DNA from: Lachnospiraceae bacterium
Lineage (GTDB): Bacteria > Bacillota > Clostridia > Lachnospirales > Lachnospiraceae
Direction: 5' to 3'
Length of the DNA: 64,000 nt
Assembly: GCA_910575565.1 (NCBI GenBank)
Contig: CAJTFL010000003.1
Coordinates: forward strand, 310,001 to 374,000
Shown: piece by piece, positions 18,756 through 25,851 of the stretch
How positions within the stretch are numbered: position 1 is the stretch's first letter
Layout of the letters: each line of letters begins with the position of its first letter
Program-made: the position numbers and the translations under genes
Notes under the pieces: generated by a model
The model's database searches: none
What the model was told of the DNA's origin: nothing
The model's input: only the letters and a program-made list of their open reading frames with translations

Positions 18756-19679
18756 ATGAAACCGTTCTTATTTGCACAGGAAACCGCCTCCCCAGCTCAG
18801 CCCGGCTTTCCCTTTGAAAATTCCGGAAACACCGGCCTTCTCCAAATCCATGTGGTATCCATCCAAAACAATTTCCCCATCCAAAATGCCAAAGTCACCG
18901 TTCTAAGCCATGATGATAATCATACAGCCTTAGAAGAACTTTCCACGGACAGCTCCGGCCAGACAGAAGAGATTTCCCTAAATGCCCCTCCCCAAGGCAT
19001 CAGCTTAAACCCGGAAGAAGCAGCCTACAAACGGCCATACGCCGAATACGATCTGCAAATCGAAGCCCCGGGGTTCCAGCCTTTGACCATAGATGGCACG
19101 GAAATCCTTTCTGGCTCCACGGCCATCCAGCCTGCCGCCTTAACGCCTGCCGACGAAGGGCTTTCAGCGGAAAGTACCGTTACCATTCCCGATCACACCT
19201 TATACGGCTCCTATCCTCCAAAAATCGCAGAGCCGGAGATCAAGCCTGTAGCAGAAAGCGGGGAGATCGTCTTAAGCCGCGTGGTCGTGCCGGAAACTAT
19301 AGTGGTTCATGACGGCGTTCCCTCCGACCGGAATGCCAAAAACTATTATGTGCCTTACCGGGATTACATTAAAAACGTGGCATCCAGCGAAATCTACTCC
19401 ACCTGGCCGGAGCCTACCATCCTGGCTAACGTCTTGGCAATTATGTCCTTTACCTTAAACCGGGTTTACACGGAGTTTTACCGGAACCAGGGATATGATT
19501 TTACCATCACCTCTTCCACCGCCTTCGACCATAAATGGATTTACGGGCGGAATATCTTCCAAAGCATCAGCCTGATTGTGGATGAGGTGTTCGACAACTA
19601 CTTATCCCGCCCTGAGGTGCGCCAGCCTATCCTGACCCAGTACTGTGACGGGAGGCAGGTGCAGTGCCCGGATTGGATG
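18756..19679 (+). CDS. Peptidoglycan-binding protein, 5' part (interrupted gene)
   Basis: First 308 codons of a 436-codon gene split by the 19680-25113 element. As it stands, translation runs 16 codons into the element and stops at 19727. Seen: an N-terminal carboxypeptidase-regulatory-like beta domain (LLQIHVVSIQNNFPIQNAKV), a Pro-rich linker, VVVPETIVVHDGVPSDRN, and a helical domain (ANVLAIMSFTLNRVYTEFYR, TSSTAFDHKWIYGRN) recalling SpoIID/cortex-enzyme partners. The break falls between Met of CPDWM and the Thr of TQWGS encoded on the far side. I recall uninterrupted clostridial homologues with this join. A sporulation or cortex role is likely from family resemblance, not proven. Confidence 0.85.
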
Positions 19680-19702
19680 GCCTTTTTGCAGGAGCGTATG
19701 CT
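19660..19702 (+). other. attL of the 5.4-kb element
   Basis: Host gene side GTGCCCGGATTGGA, crossover TG at 19678-19679, then element arm GCCTTTTTGCAGGAGC (19680-19695). The element arm is the inverted copy of the arm inside attR. Confidence 0.82.
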
Positions 19703-19723
19703 TCACTGCCCAATATGTATACA

Positions 19724-20431
19724 TTAAGATCCAAGCTGGGAATTCAGGCTTTGCCTCCAAGCCTCAACATCATACCAGCCACAGCCGATACAACCTTCCT
19801 CGGCTTCTTTTCCGGTATCCGGGCAGCCTGCAGGCCAGTCTTCATCACCTTCGTAAAAATACTTTACCCCCATTGGATACCCGCGTTTCCCTGTTTTAAC
19901 ACATCTCTCGCAAGCCCGGGACTTCAGTAAATTATGATTGCCTGACGAATCCTTTTTCAGCAGCTGGAATTTCCGTTGAATATCTTCCTCAGACATATTT
20001 GCATCATTATTTTCTTCACTCTCCCCCCATCGCTCCATTGGAACACGATGATCAACCGTAAGCTCATGAGCCTGCCTTTTTCTTTGCTCTATCGCATCGA
20101 CGTATCCATAATGCTCAAATACTCTCTTCTGTAAGCTTTCGGGAATGCCTGAAGCCGAGTTAGACTGCTGGAATTCACCTGTCCACCGATCCCATCTCGT
20201 TTTTTTGCCGCATTTTTCACAGTATTTGGAAGTGGTTTCAATCACCAATCCCGGACGGTTCTTTGTCCCTCGCTGCAATCCCTGCACGCCTCCTCCTCCG
20301 GCTAACTGTTCCGAGCCGATTGCTAACTGTGCACATTTTCGGCAATGAGATGCTTGGTCGCTTAATAAATGAAAATATTCCGCCTGCAGTGAACCAGGGG
20401 TAAGGGTACGCCTGAACTCTTCAACATTCAT
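19724..20431 (-). CDS. HNH endonuclease-like protein
   Basis: 235 residues from the ATG at 20431, which has GGAGG 7 nt upstream (a further upstream in-frame ATG at 20506 has none). Central HNH/beta-beta-alpha metal site: HELTVDHRVPMERWGE, then GNHNLLKSRACERC. Several Cys pairs (CRKCAQ, CEKCGKK, CERC, CIGCGW) suggest zinc sites. Resembles type II or type IV restriction endonucleases; no cognate methylase is present, so a modification-dependent or lone nuclease is possible. Its 3' end lies within 45 bp of attL, converging on the interrupted gene. Confidence 0.75.
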   Translation of the reverse strand: MNVEEFRRTLTPGSLQAEYFHLLSDQASHCRKCAQLAIGSEQLAGGGGVQGLQRGTKNRPGLVIETTSKYCEKCGKKTRWDRWTGEFQQSNSASGIPESLQKRVFEHYGYVDAIEQRKRQAHELTVDHRVPMERWGESEENNDANMSEEDIQRKFQLLKKDSSGNHNLLKSRACERCVKTGKRGYPMGVKYFYEGDEDWPAGCPDTGKEAEEGCIGCGWYDVEAWRQSLNSQLGS

Positions 20432-20621
20432 CTGTTTTCCTCCGTTTTTTGCCAATATCGTAAATAGTAAATCCGCATCTGTCTTCCAAACCTGGTATTT
20501 TTGCATTATATCACAAGTTTATGGGCGTGTACAACCTGCCAAATCTCAGTTGCTGTCTTTTCTTGTAAAAATATACCACCCATTCAGCCCATGCCTTTTC
20601 CACTGCCTCTCCCTGTTCTTC

Positions 20622-20780
20622 CTAACCCCCTGCACACATCTTATGTACTTCGCCCAGTGTTTCCAACGGTATCCTAACTATCAGCTCTCCTATCCTGGCC
20701 TTCTCTTCTTCCGGCAGCTCCAAAAAATCTACCGTCTCGCCTTCGATTATGAAAATATTGGCAAATGTCATCTGCTGCAT
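20622..20780 (-). CDS. Small protein (52 aa), unknown
   Basis: ATG at 20780 with AGGAGG 5 nt upstream; reads MQQMTFANIFIIEGETVDFLELPEEEKARIGELIVRIPLETLG to a TAG at 20622. Acidic middle (LPEEEKAR) resembles short accessory proteins I have seen beside recombinase and HTH genes in Clostridia, but I cannot name a family. It is transcribed away from the XRE gene, and the intervening 250 bp carries inverted operator-like sites, so it may be under XRE control. Confidence 0.55.
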   Translation of the reverse strand: MQQMTFANIFIIEGETVDFLELPEEEKARIGELIVRIPLETLGEVHKMCAGG

Positions 20781-20937
20781 ATTTTCACCTCCTGGTAATT
20801 TATATGGCGCATGGCTGTACTTATTTCCAGCCTTCTCTAATTTCTCTCACTTACCGCCCTTCTCTTCAAAGCAAAGGCAACTATCCTCTGGCGTCGGCTC
20901 GCCTTCCCCCTCTCTTAATCCCTTACATACACAATAT

Positions 20938-20999
20938 ATCCCTTAAATAGACTTCGTTAAGATATTTTTGTTGACTTAAGGGATTTTTTATGATATTGT
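20938..20999 (+). promoter_or_regulatory. Promoter and operator-like inverted repeat of XRE gene
   Basis: TTGACT (20971-20976), 17 bp, TATTGT (20994-20999). ATCCCTTAA at 20938-20946 and its exact inverse TTAAGGGAT at 20976-20984 flank and overlap the -35; a further half site TTAATCCCTTA lies at 20915-20925. Likely binding sites for the XRE protein (inference). Confidence 0.6.
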
Positions 21000-21027
21000 C
21001 ATATTAGAAAAGAGGTTACATAATAGT

Positions 21028-21513
21028 ATGCATGAGCGCCTAAAAAAAATAAGAAGTGAAAATAAACTTACTCAAGAAGAATTTGGCCGAACAATCGGAA
21101 TCGGAAAAACATCTGTATCAAAATTAGAATCTGGAGAGAATAATCCTTCGGAACGAACAATCAAATTAATCTGCTCTGAATTTAACGTCAACGAACGCTG
21201 GCTCCGCACCGGCGAAGGCTCTCCGGCTAACCCGCTTTCTCCATCTGAAGAAATTGAATTTTTAGTCAGGGAGCTTCTTGATTACAAAAGCCGGGATAAG
21301 AAAAATCCTTATTACGATATGCTTATTGATATGATGAAAACCTATCAGGAGCTTGATCCAAACTCACAATTAGTAATCCAAAATTACTTTAAGAACCTCC
21401 GGAATAATATCGCTTCCACAGATAAAACCAAAACCATTGAAGCAGCAATAGAGGAAAAAGTTTCCCGTTACCGGGAGGAACTGGAACTTGAAGCAAGACA
21501 AACGGCAGAATGA
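21028..21513 (+). CDS. XRE/Cro-CI family transcriptional regulator
   Basis: 161 residues. N-terminal helix-turn-helix: MHERLKKIRSENKLTQEEFGRTIGIGKTSVSKLESGENNPSERTIKLICSEFNVNERWLRTGEG, the phage-repressor layout, followed by a helical C-terminal region (EEIEFLVRELLDYKSRDKK) ending in an acidic coiled coil. AGAGGTTAC precedes the ATG. Probably the master repressor of the 5.4-kb element; operator-like repeats sit at its promoter. Codon use is AT-rich relative to neighbours outside the element. Confidence 0.88.
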   Translation: MHERLKKIRSENKLTQEEFGRTIGIGKTSVSKLESGENNPSERTIKLICSEFNVNERWLRTGEGSPANPLSPSEEIEFLVRELLDYKSRDKKNPYYDMLIDMMKTYQELDPNSQLVIQNYFKNLRNNIASTDKTKTIEAAIEEKVSRYREELELEARQTAE

Positions 21514-21595
21514 TCGGCTTACGACAATATCGGAGACGAAAATAAAAAGCAGGCGTAAGCAAACATTTATTCTATAGTTGAGGAGGCGTTCGCCG

Positions 21596-21703
21596 ATGCA
21601 ATGGCTGAAAAACATACTGCTCATTGATGCCAAAGAAATCATACGATGCATATTAGATGACTGCCCAGAAACGGAGGTTAGATGCTTATGGCCAATTTCT
21701 TAA
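21596..21703 (+). CDS. Possible small ORF (35 aa) upstream of the Rpn-like gene
   Basis: GAGGAGG stands 9 nt before an ATG; the frame reads MQWLKNILLIDAKEIIRCILDDCPETEVRCLWPIS and overlaps the start of the next gene by 16 nt, as a coupling leader peptide would. No family is recognised. It could equally be a chance frame in the 21514-21687 gap. Confidence 0.3.
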   Translation: MQWLKNILLIDAKEIIRCILDDCPETEVRCLWPIS

Positions 21704-22551
21704 TGAAACCCAAGATCGATTTCGCATTTAAAGAAATCATGATGGATGAACCTGCACGGATCGGATTCCTGTCCGCCATCCTGAACCTGAACCCCTCAGA
21801 TATCCGTGAAACAAAAATATTAAACACAAACCTGGAAAAACTGCACAAAGACGAAAAACAGGGGATACTTGACGTAAGGATCCTGATGAATAATAACACC
21901 GAAATTGATATCGAGATTCAGCTTTCCGCCTTGAATGTATGGGCCGATCGTGCTTTGTTCTACCTGGCAAAAATGTATACGGGACAAATCCATTCCGGCG
22001 AAAACTATGCGGTTTTTAAAAAATGCGTAAGCATCAGCATCCTTGATTTTGAACTGTTTAAAAATACACCGGAATTCTATTCCTGCTTCCACATCCGTGA
22101 AGACTCGCGCCATACCCTTTATACAGATAAAATGGAATTCCACGTTTTAGAACTTCCAAAACTCCCGAAGGAACTCAAAAAAGACAGCAGCGATATCTTG
22201 CTATGGGCTAAGTTTATCAACGCAGAGCAGAAGGAGGAATTTGATATGTTAGCAGAAAAAAACCCATACATCAGCAGCGCTTACCACCATCTGCAGGTTA
22301 TCAGCCAGGATGAGAAAAAACGCATGGAGTACGAAGCCAGGGAGAAAGCTATCCGTGACTATAACCAGGGAATCCTTGAGGCAGAAGCCCGTGGTGAAGC
22401 CCGCGGTGAAGCCCGTGGTGAAGCCCGTGGTGAAGCCCGCATCAATAAGTTAATCACTCTGCTGGCCAAAGACAAACGCTACGATGACCTGGCACGTTCC
22501 GCAAACGATGCCGCTTTCCAGCAGCAGTTAATGTCAGAATACGGAATTTAA
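21688..22551 (+). CDS. Rpn/PD-(D/E)XK_2 family nuclease (putative transposase-like)
   Basis: 287 residues from ATG 21688 (ATG 21682 is also possible; GGAGG lies 4-10 nt upstream). Starts MANFLMKPKIDFAFKEIM as in recombination-promoting nuclease (Rpn) family proteins. The PD-(D/E)XK core is seen at ILDVRILMNNNTEIDIEIQLSA (Asp ... Glu-x-Gln). C-terminal to the nuclease lies LLWAKFINAEQKEEFDML, then a tandem GEAR repeat tail and INKLITLLAKDKRYDDLARS. The family cleaves DNA in vitro and is often linked to mobile DNA or phage defence. Confidence 0.88.
   Translation: MANFLMKPKIDFAFKEIMMDEPARIGFLSAILNLNPSDIRETKILNTNLEKLHKDEKQGILDVRILMNNNTEIDIEIQLSALNVWADRALFYLAKMYTGQIHSGENYAVFKKCVSISILDFELFKNTPEFYSCFHIREDSRHTLYTDKMEFHVLELPKLPKELKKDSSDILLWAKFINAEQKEEFDMLAEKNPYISSAYHHLQVISQDEKKRMEYEAREKAIRDYNQGILEAEARGEARGEARGEARGEARINKLITLLAKDKRYDDLARSANDAAFQQQLMSEYGI
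22390..22437 (+). repeat. Four tandem 12-bp repeats within the Rpn-like gene
   Basis: CGTGGTGAAGCC repeats four times with one C/T change, encoding Arg-Gly-Glu-Ala units. Copy-number change would keep frame, so length variation of the linker is possible without inactivation. Confidence 0.9.
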
Positions 22552-22597
22552 GCATTTGCAAGTTTATTAAATAATCTGCAGACAGGAGGAAGCCCAT

Positions 22598-23152
22598 ATG
22601 CCGTTGCCGCAAAAACGATCTTACACTACCGAATACATTTATTCCCTTCCGGAAGGCCAGCGCGCCGAATTAATTGACGGGCAGATCTATGATATGGCTC
22701 CGCCTATGCGGATCCACCAAAAGTTAGTTTCTCAGCTTACAAAACTTATCGGAAACTACATCGACGCAAACCATGGCGGCTGTGAAGTCTATCCGGCTCC
22801 CTTCGCCGTCTTCCTGAACGCCGATAACAAAACTTATGTTGAACCAGATATATCCGTTATATGTGATAACGATAAGCTGGATGAGCGCGGCTGCAACGGC
22901 GCGCCGGACTGGGTGATCGAAATCGTCTCCCCCAGCACCGAGCGGATGGACTATGGGATAAAGCTTTTTAAGTACCGTTCGGCAGGCGTCCGGGAATACT
23001 GGATTGTGAATCCCTTAAAGCAAACGGTAATGGTTTACGATTTTCAGGATAATCTGGGAACGAAACAGTATTCTTTTGACGAGACGATTCCCGTATGTAT
23101 CTGCCAGGATTTGGCCATCTGCGTGAACCAGCTAATCGATTTAAGCAAATAA
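22598..23152 (+). CDS. Uma2 family endonuclease-like protein
   Basis: 184 residues. PD-(D/E)XK nuclease of the Uma2 (DUF820) family: LPEGQRAELIDGQIYDMAPPMRIHQ (catalytic Glu and Asp of the GE/D-box), TYVEPDISVICDNDKLDERG (PD motif), APDWVIEIVSPSTERMDYGIKLFKYRSAGVREYWIVNP (E-x-V/K region). AGGAGG lies 8 nt before the ATG. It follows the Rpn-like gene by 46 nt in the same direction. Activity is unknown for nearly all family members. A second Uma2 gene lies at 40.2 kb. Confidence 0.9.
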   Translation: MPLPQKRSYTTEYIYSLPEGQRAELIDGQIYDMAPPMRIHQKLVSQLTKLIGNYIDANHGGCEVYPAPFAVFLNADNKTYVEPDISVICDNDKLDERGCNGAPDWVIEIVSPSTERMDYGIKLFKYRSAGVREYWIVNPLKQTVMVYDFQDNLGTKQYSFDETIPVCICQDLAICVNQLIDLSK

Positions 23153-23300
23153 AACCCGATGAAAAAATATGCTTCCACCATGCTACCTGCCGGCTCCCAC
23201 AATATACACGGGAAGAGATTTACGCGTTTTCCAAACCAGGATCCCAGGTAAAGTGCTGAAAATTTTCCGGAGAAGTCAACCGTTCGGGCTTGGCTACCGA

Positions 23301-23390
23301 CTATTCATCTCCGTCAAGCCACTTGCACAGGTAGCAAGCAACTACGCTGGCCAATACGGAGTGAATGAATGATAACAGCATATCCACCAT
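23301..23390 (-). CDS. 29-residue hydrophobic peptide, type I toxin-like
   Basis: GGGAGG 6 nt before ATG; product MVDMLLSFIHSVLASVVACYLCKWLDGDE's first 23 residues form one membrane helix and the tail CKWLDGDE is charged. Short single-helix peptides with a KWLD tail recur in Clostridia beside mobile genes and resemble type I toxins or holin-like peptides. It lies antisense in the 23153-23483 gap between Uma2 and recombinase genes; the rest of that gap shows no other gene. An antisense antitoxin RNA is possible but I could not identify one. Confidence 0.5.
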   Translation of the reverse strand: MVDMLLSFIHSVLASVVACYLCKWLDGDE

Positions 23391-23483
23391 AGCGCACCTC
23401 CCTTCTGCTACCAGATTGGAGGCGGTAACAGAAACAGTATAGCATAAATTACTCATTTAAACAAGATTTCAGGAGGTTCCCCT

Positions 23484-25070
23484 ATGCCGCTTCCCCAAAA
23501 ACAAAATTCCCTCCGCATCGGCGCCGCCTACGTCCGCGTGAGTACCGACGGCCAGATGGACTTAAGCCCGGAATCCCAGCTGGATTCCATTATCAAATAT
23601 GCCAAGGCAAACGGCATCATGATCCCGAAGGAATATATCTTCATGGAGTCGGAAGGCCGCAGCGGGAAAAAGGCGGATAACCGCCCCCAGTTCCAGAAAA
23701 TGATCGCCACGGCCAAGTCCATCCCCAAGCCCTTTGACTGCATCCTGGTATGGAAATTTTCCCGCTTCGCCAGGAACCAGGACGAAAGCACCTTTTACAA
23801 GGGAATGCTCAGGAAAAAGCTGGATATCGACGTGGTAAGCATATCGGAGCCGGTGCTGGACGGGATGTATGGCCGCTTAATCGAGATGATCATCGAATGG
23901 CAGGATGAATTTTACTCCTACAACCTGGCTCAGGATGTAAAGCGGGGGATGAAGACTAAGGCGAGAAACGGCGGCTACCAGGCACGCCCGCCCCTGGGCT
24001 ACCGGATTCCCTACCACAATGCTCCGCCGGAGATCGTCCCGGAGGAAGCGGACATTATCCGGATGATTTTCCGCAAGTACGCTAAGGAAGGACTCAGCAT
24101 CTTCGCCCTGACCAAATACCTAAACAGCCTGGGGTTAAAAACCAGCCGCGGAAAGCCTTTTGAAAAGCGCTCCCTGGAATACATACTGCAAAACCCCGCC
24201 TATGCCGGGTACGTCCGGTGGAACCGCACCTGCAATGAGACGAAGGAGATCCGGGATCCTTCCCAATGGATCCTGGAAAAAGGCAGCCACCCGGCCATTA
24301 TCAGCGAAGAGCTGTTCCAGGCAGCCGCAGAGCGCTATGAGTCTGAACACGCAAGGAAAAGCGCAAAGCACGCCCGGCCAGCCGAAAGCTTAAAGCACTG
24401 GCTCGGCGGCATGGTGAAATGCCCTGCCTGCGGCTGTTCCCTCTCCTCCTGCGTCCGCCGCAAAAAAACCATGGAGGACAGCTTTACCTTCCAGTGCTAC
24501 GGCTATTTAAAGGGCAAATGCAGCCATAACAGCTACGTCCAGGAAGACGCATTAACCTCTGCTGTTTTGCAGGCGCTAAACCAGGTCACAGCCTACAGCA
24601 AGGTACAGTATGAGATCCGGCAGGCCGATAAAAAGGAAGAGGATTCCTTCCAGGCCGGCCTCCTTAAGACCCAGCTGCAGAAACTGTCCCAGAAGGAACT
24701 CCGGGCAAAGGAAGCCTACATGGATGGGATAGACACGAAAGCAGAATACCGCCAGAATAAGCTCCTCCTTCAGGAAGAACGCCAAACCCTGGAAGCCGCC
24801 CTGGCAGAACTGGAAGGGCCGGAAAACGAGGAGGCTTTCAACAGCCCCAAGGAAACGGACGCCCAGATGCTTGCCAGGATCCGCAGCGTGGCGGATATCC
24901 TGCAGTCCGGGGATTTTTCCTTAACCGAAAAAAACAATGCCTTAAAGAGCATTGTTGACAAAATCGTTTTTGACCGCGATAATATGCATATCGATATCTA
25001 CTACTATCTATCTGTCAGAAAGCCCCATGTGTCAGATTCTGACACGGGGAAATCTTACGAAAAACCCTGA
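23484..25070 (+). CDS. Large serine recombinase (site-specific integrase/excisionase)
   Basis: 528 residues. N-terminal resolvase domain: GAAYVRVSTDGQMDLSPESQ with the catalytic Ser in RVST, DCILVWKFSRFARN with the conserved Arg, then the recombinase domain (YQARPPLGYRIPYHNAPPEI, EKRSLEYILQNPAYAGYVRW), a zinc ribbon (MVKCPACGCSLSSC with later Cys) and a coiled coil before the C-terminus. Catalyses cutting at a central dinucleotide and strand exchange between attP and attB, or attL and attR with a directionality factor. AGGAGG precedes the ATG. Its stop is 21 bp from the attR arm, the normal position for the enzyme of its own element. Confidence 0.96.
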   Translation: MPLPQKQNSLRIGAAYVRVSTDGQMDLSPESQLDSIIKYAKANGIMIPKEYIFMESEGRSGKKADNRPQFQKMIATAKSIPKPFDCILVWKFSRFARNQDESTFYKGMLRKKLDIDVVSISEPVLDGMYGRLIEMIIEWQDEFYSYNLAQDVKRGMKTKARNGGYQARPPLGYRIPYHNAPPEIVPEEADIIRMIFRKYAKEGLSIFALTKYLNSLGLKTSRGKPFEKRSLEYILQNPAYAGYVRWNRTCNETKEIRDPSQWILEKGSHPAIISEELFQAAAERYESEHARKSAKHARPAESLKHWLGGMVKCPACGCSLSSCVRRKKTMEDSFTFQCYGYLKGKCSHNSYVQEDALTSAVLQALNQVTAYSKVQYEIRQADKKEEDSFQAGLLKTQLQKLSQKELRAKEAYMDGIDTKAEYRQNKLLLQEERQTLEAALAELEGPENEEAFNSPKETDAQMLARIRSVADILQSGDFSLTEKNNALKSIVDKIVFDRDNMHIDIYYYLSVRKPHVSDSDTGKSYEKP

Positions 25071-25090
25071 TAAAATAAAGCTTTTCCCCG

Positions 25091-25130
25091 TATATGCTCC
25101 TGCAAAAAGGCTGACCCAATGGGGCTCCTG
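25091..25130 (+). other. attR of the 5.4-kb element
   Basis: Element arm GCTCCTGCAAAAAGGC (25096-25111), crossover TG at 25112-25113, then host gene ACCCAATGGGGC resuming with codon ACC at 25114. Confidence 0.82.
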
Positions 25131-25500
25131 CACCCTGGGCGAGCAAGGCTACAGCGCCATCCAGATCCTGCGGCATTTCTATGGGGATTCCATCTACATC
25201 AATACCGCCGAGCAAATCTCCGGCATCCCCGCATCCTGGCCCGGCATGGAATTAAGCGTAGGCTCCTATGGCCCTAAAGTCCAGCAGCTCCAAGAACAGC
25301 TGGATGCCATTGCTACCATATACTCCGCCATTCCCAGGGTCTCCCCCGACGGCATCTATGGCCCTATGACCGAACGGTCAGTGTCTGCTTTCCAATCGAT
25401 TTTCGGCCTTCCCCAAACCGGAAGCGTTGACTTTAGAACCTGGTATAAGATTTCCCATATCTACGTCAGCGTCACCAGGATGGCCGAGCTGAATGGATAG
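25114..25500 (+). CDS. Peptidoglycan-binding protein, 3' part (interrupted gene)
   Basis: 128 codons plus stop, lacking a start of its own: TQWGSCTLGEQGYSAIQILRHFYG continues the domain cut at CPDWM, and the C-terminus is a peptidoglycan-binding type 1 domain (LSVGSYGPKVQQLQEQLDAI, DGIYGPMTERSVSAFQSIFGLPQTGSVDFRTWYKI). The frame is in register with the 5' part only if exactly 5,434 bp are removed. Without excision it is presumably not translated, or only as read-through of a longer open frame that begins inside the recombinase gene. Confidence 0.85.
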   Translation, partial: TQWGSCTLGEQGYSAIQILRHFYGDSIYINTAEQISGIPASWPGMELSVGSYGPKVQQLQEQLDAIATIYSAIPRVSPDGIYGPMTERSVSAFQSIFGLPQTGSVDFRTWYKISHIYVSVTRMAELNG

Positions 25501-25656
25501 GAGAAAACGCCGGATGCAAACATGGCCCGCCCTACTTTCCAGCCTCACTGAAAAATACAGCTTCGCTTAAGGCACAAGAATATTAAGGACACAATCCTGC
25601 CAAAAACACAAAATCATAAAAAACACAGCCGTGCCAAAGCACAAACCCACAAAAAA

Positions 25657-25747
25657 GATGCTGCAAAATGCAGTGTTTCTACAGTCCATGGCAGTAATAT
25701 GTTTACTTCTATCCATATATTGTAAAAACAAGCAATTTTGCAGCATC
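25657..25747. repeat. 91-bp segment bounded by inverted repeats
   Basis: GATGCTGCAAAAT (25657-25669) and its exact inverse ATTTTGCAGCATC (25735-25747), with partial pairing continuing inward. It may be a MITE-like remnant or a weak hairpin between two transcription units. The rest of 25501-25851 is AT-rich with short A/C-rich direct repeats and no convincing gene. Confidence 0.6.
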
Positions 25748-25851
25748 CCTTCACTGTCATTTCTCATGGATCGTGCCGTTTAATCCACACAGTTATTGCT
25801 TTTCACCCTCATCTGTCCATTTAATTTACCGCTCTTGTCAAAGCACGCCGC

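Larger units (their letters stand above)
19680..25113 (+). mobile_element. 5,434-bp serine-recombinase element inserted in a peptidoglycan-binding gene
   Basis: Bounded by TG dinucleotides at 19678-19679 and 25112-25113 and by inverted arms GCCTTTTTGCAGGAGC (left) and GCTCCTGCAAAAAGGC (right). Excision joins 19679 to 25114, restoring the gene in frame. Cargo: HNH endonuclease-like gene (minus), a 52-codon small gene (minus), XRE regulator, small ORF, Rpn-like nuclease, Uma2 protein, a 29-residue membrane peptide (minus), and the recombinase next to the right end. No phage structural, replication or transfer genes. Cargo genes around 21.0-22.5 kb look AT-richer than the flanks. This matches skin-like intervening elements in sporulation genes or a small integrative element. 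Confidence 0.88.

Noticed and set aside
23169-23372. Plus-strand 67-codon frame between Uma2 and recombinase
   Set aside because: No ribosome binding site or family; the opposite strand has a well-placed 29-codon gene instead.
19680-25113. Prophage
   Set aside because: Only 5.4 kb, with no capsid, tail, terminase or replication genes; a small integrative or skin-like element fits better.
25567-25767. Minus-strand 66-codon frame after the peptidoglycan-binding gene
   Set aside because: Hydrophobic by AT-rich composition, overlaps an inverted repeat, and lacks a ribosome binding site.
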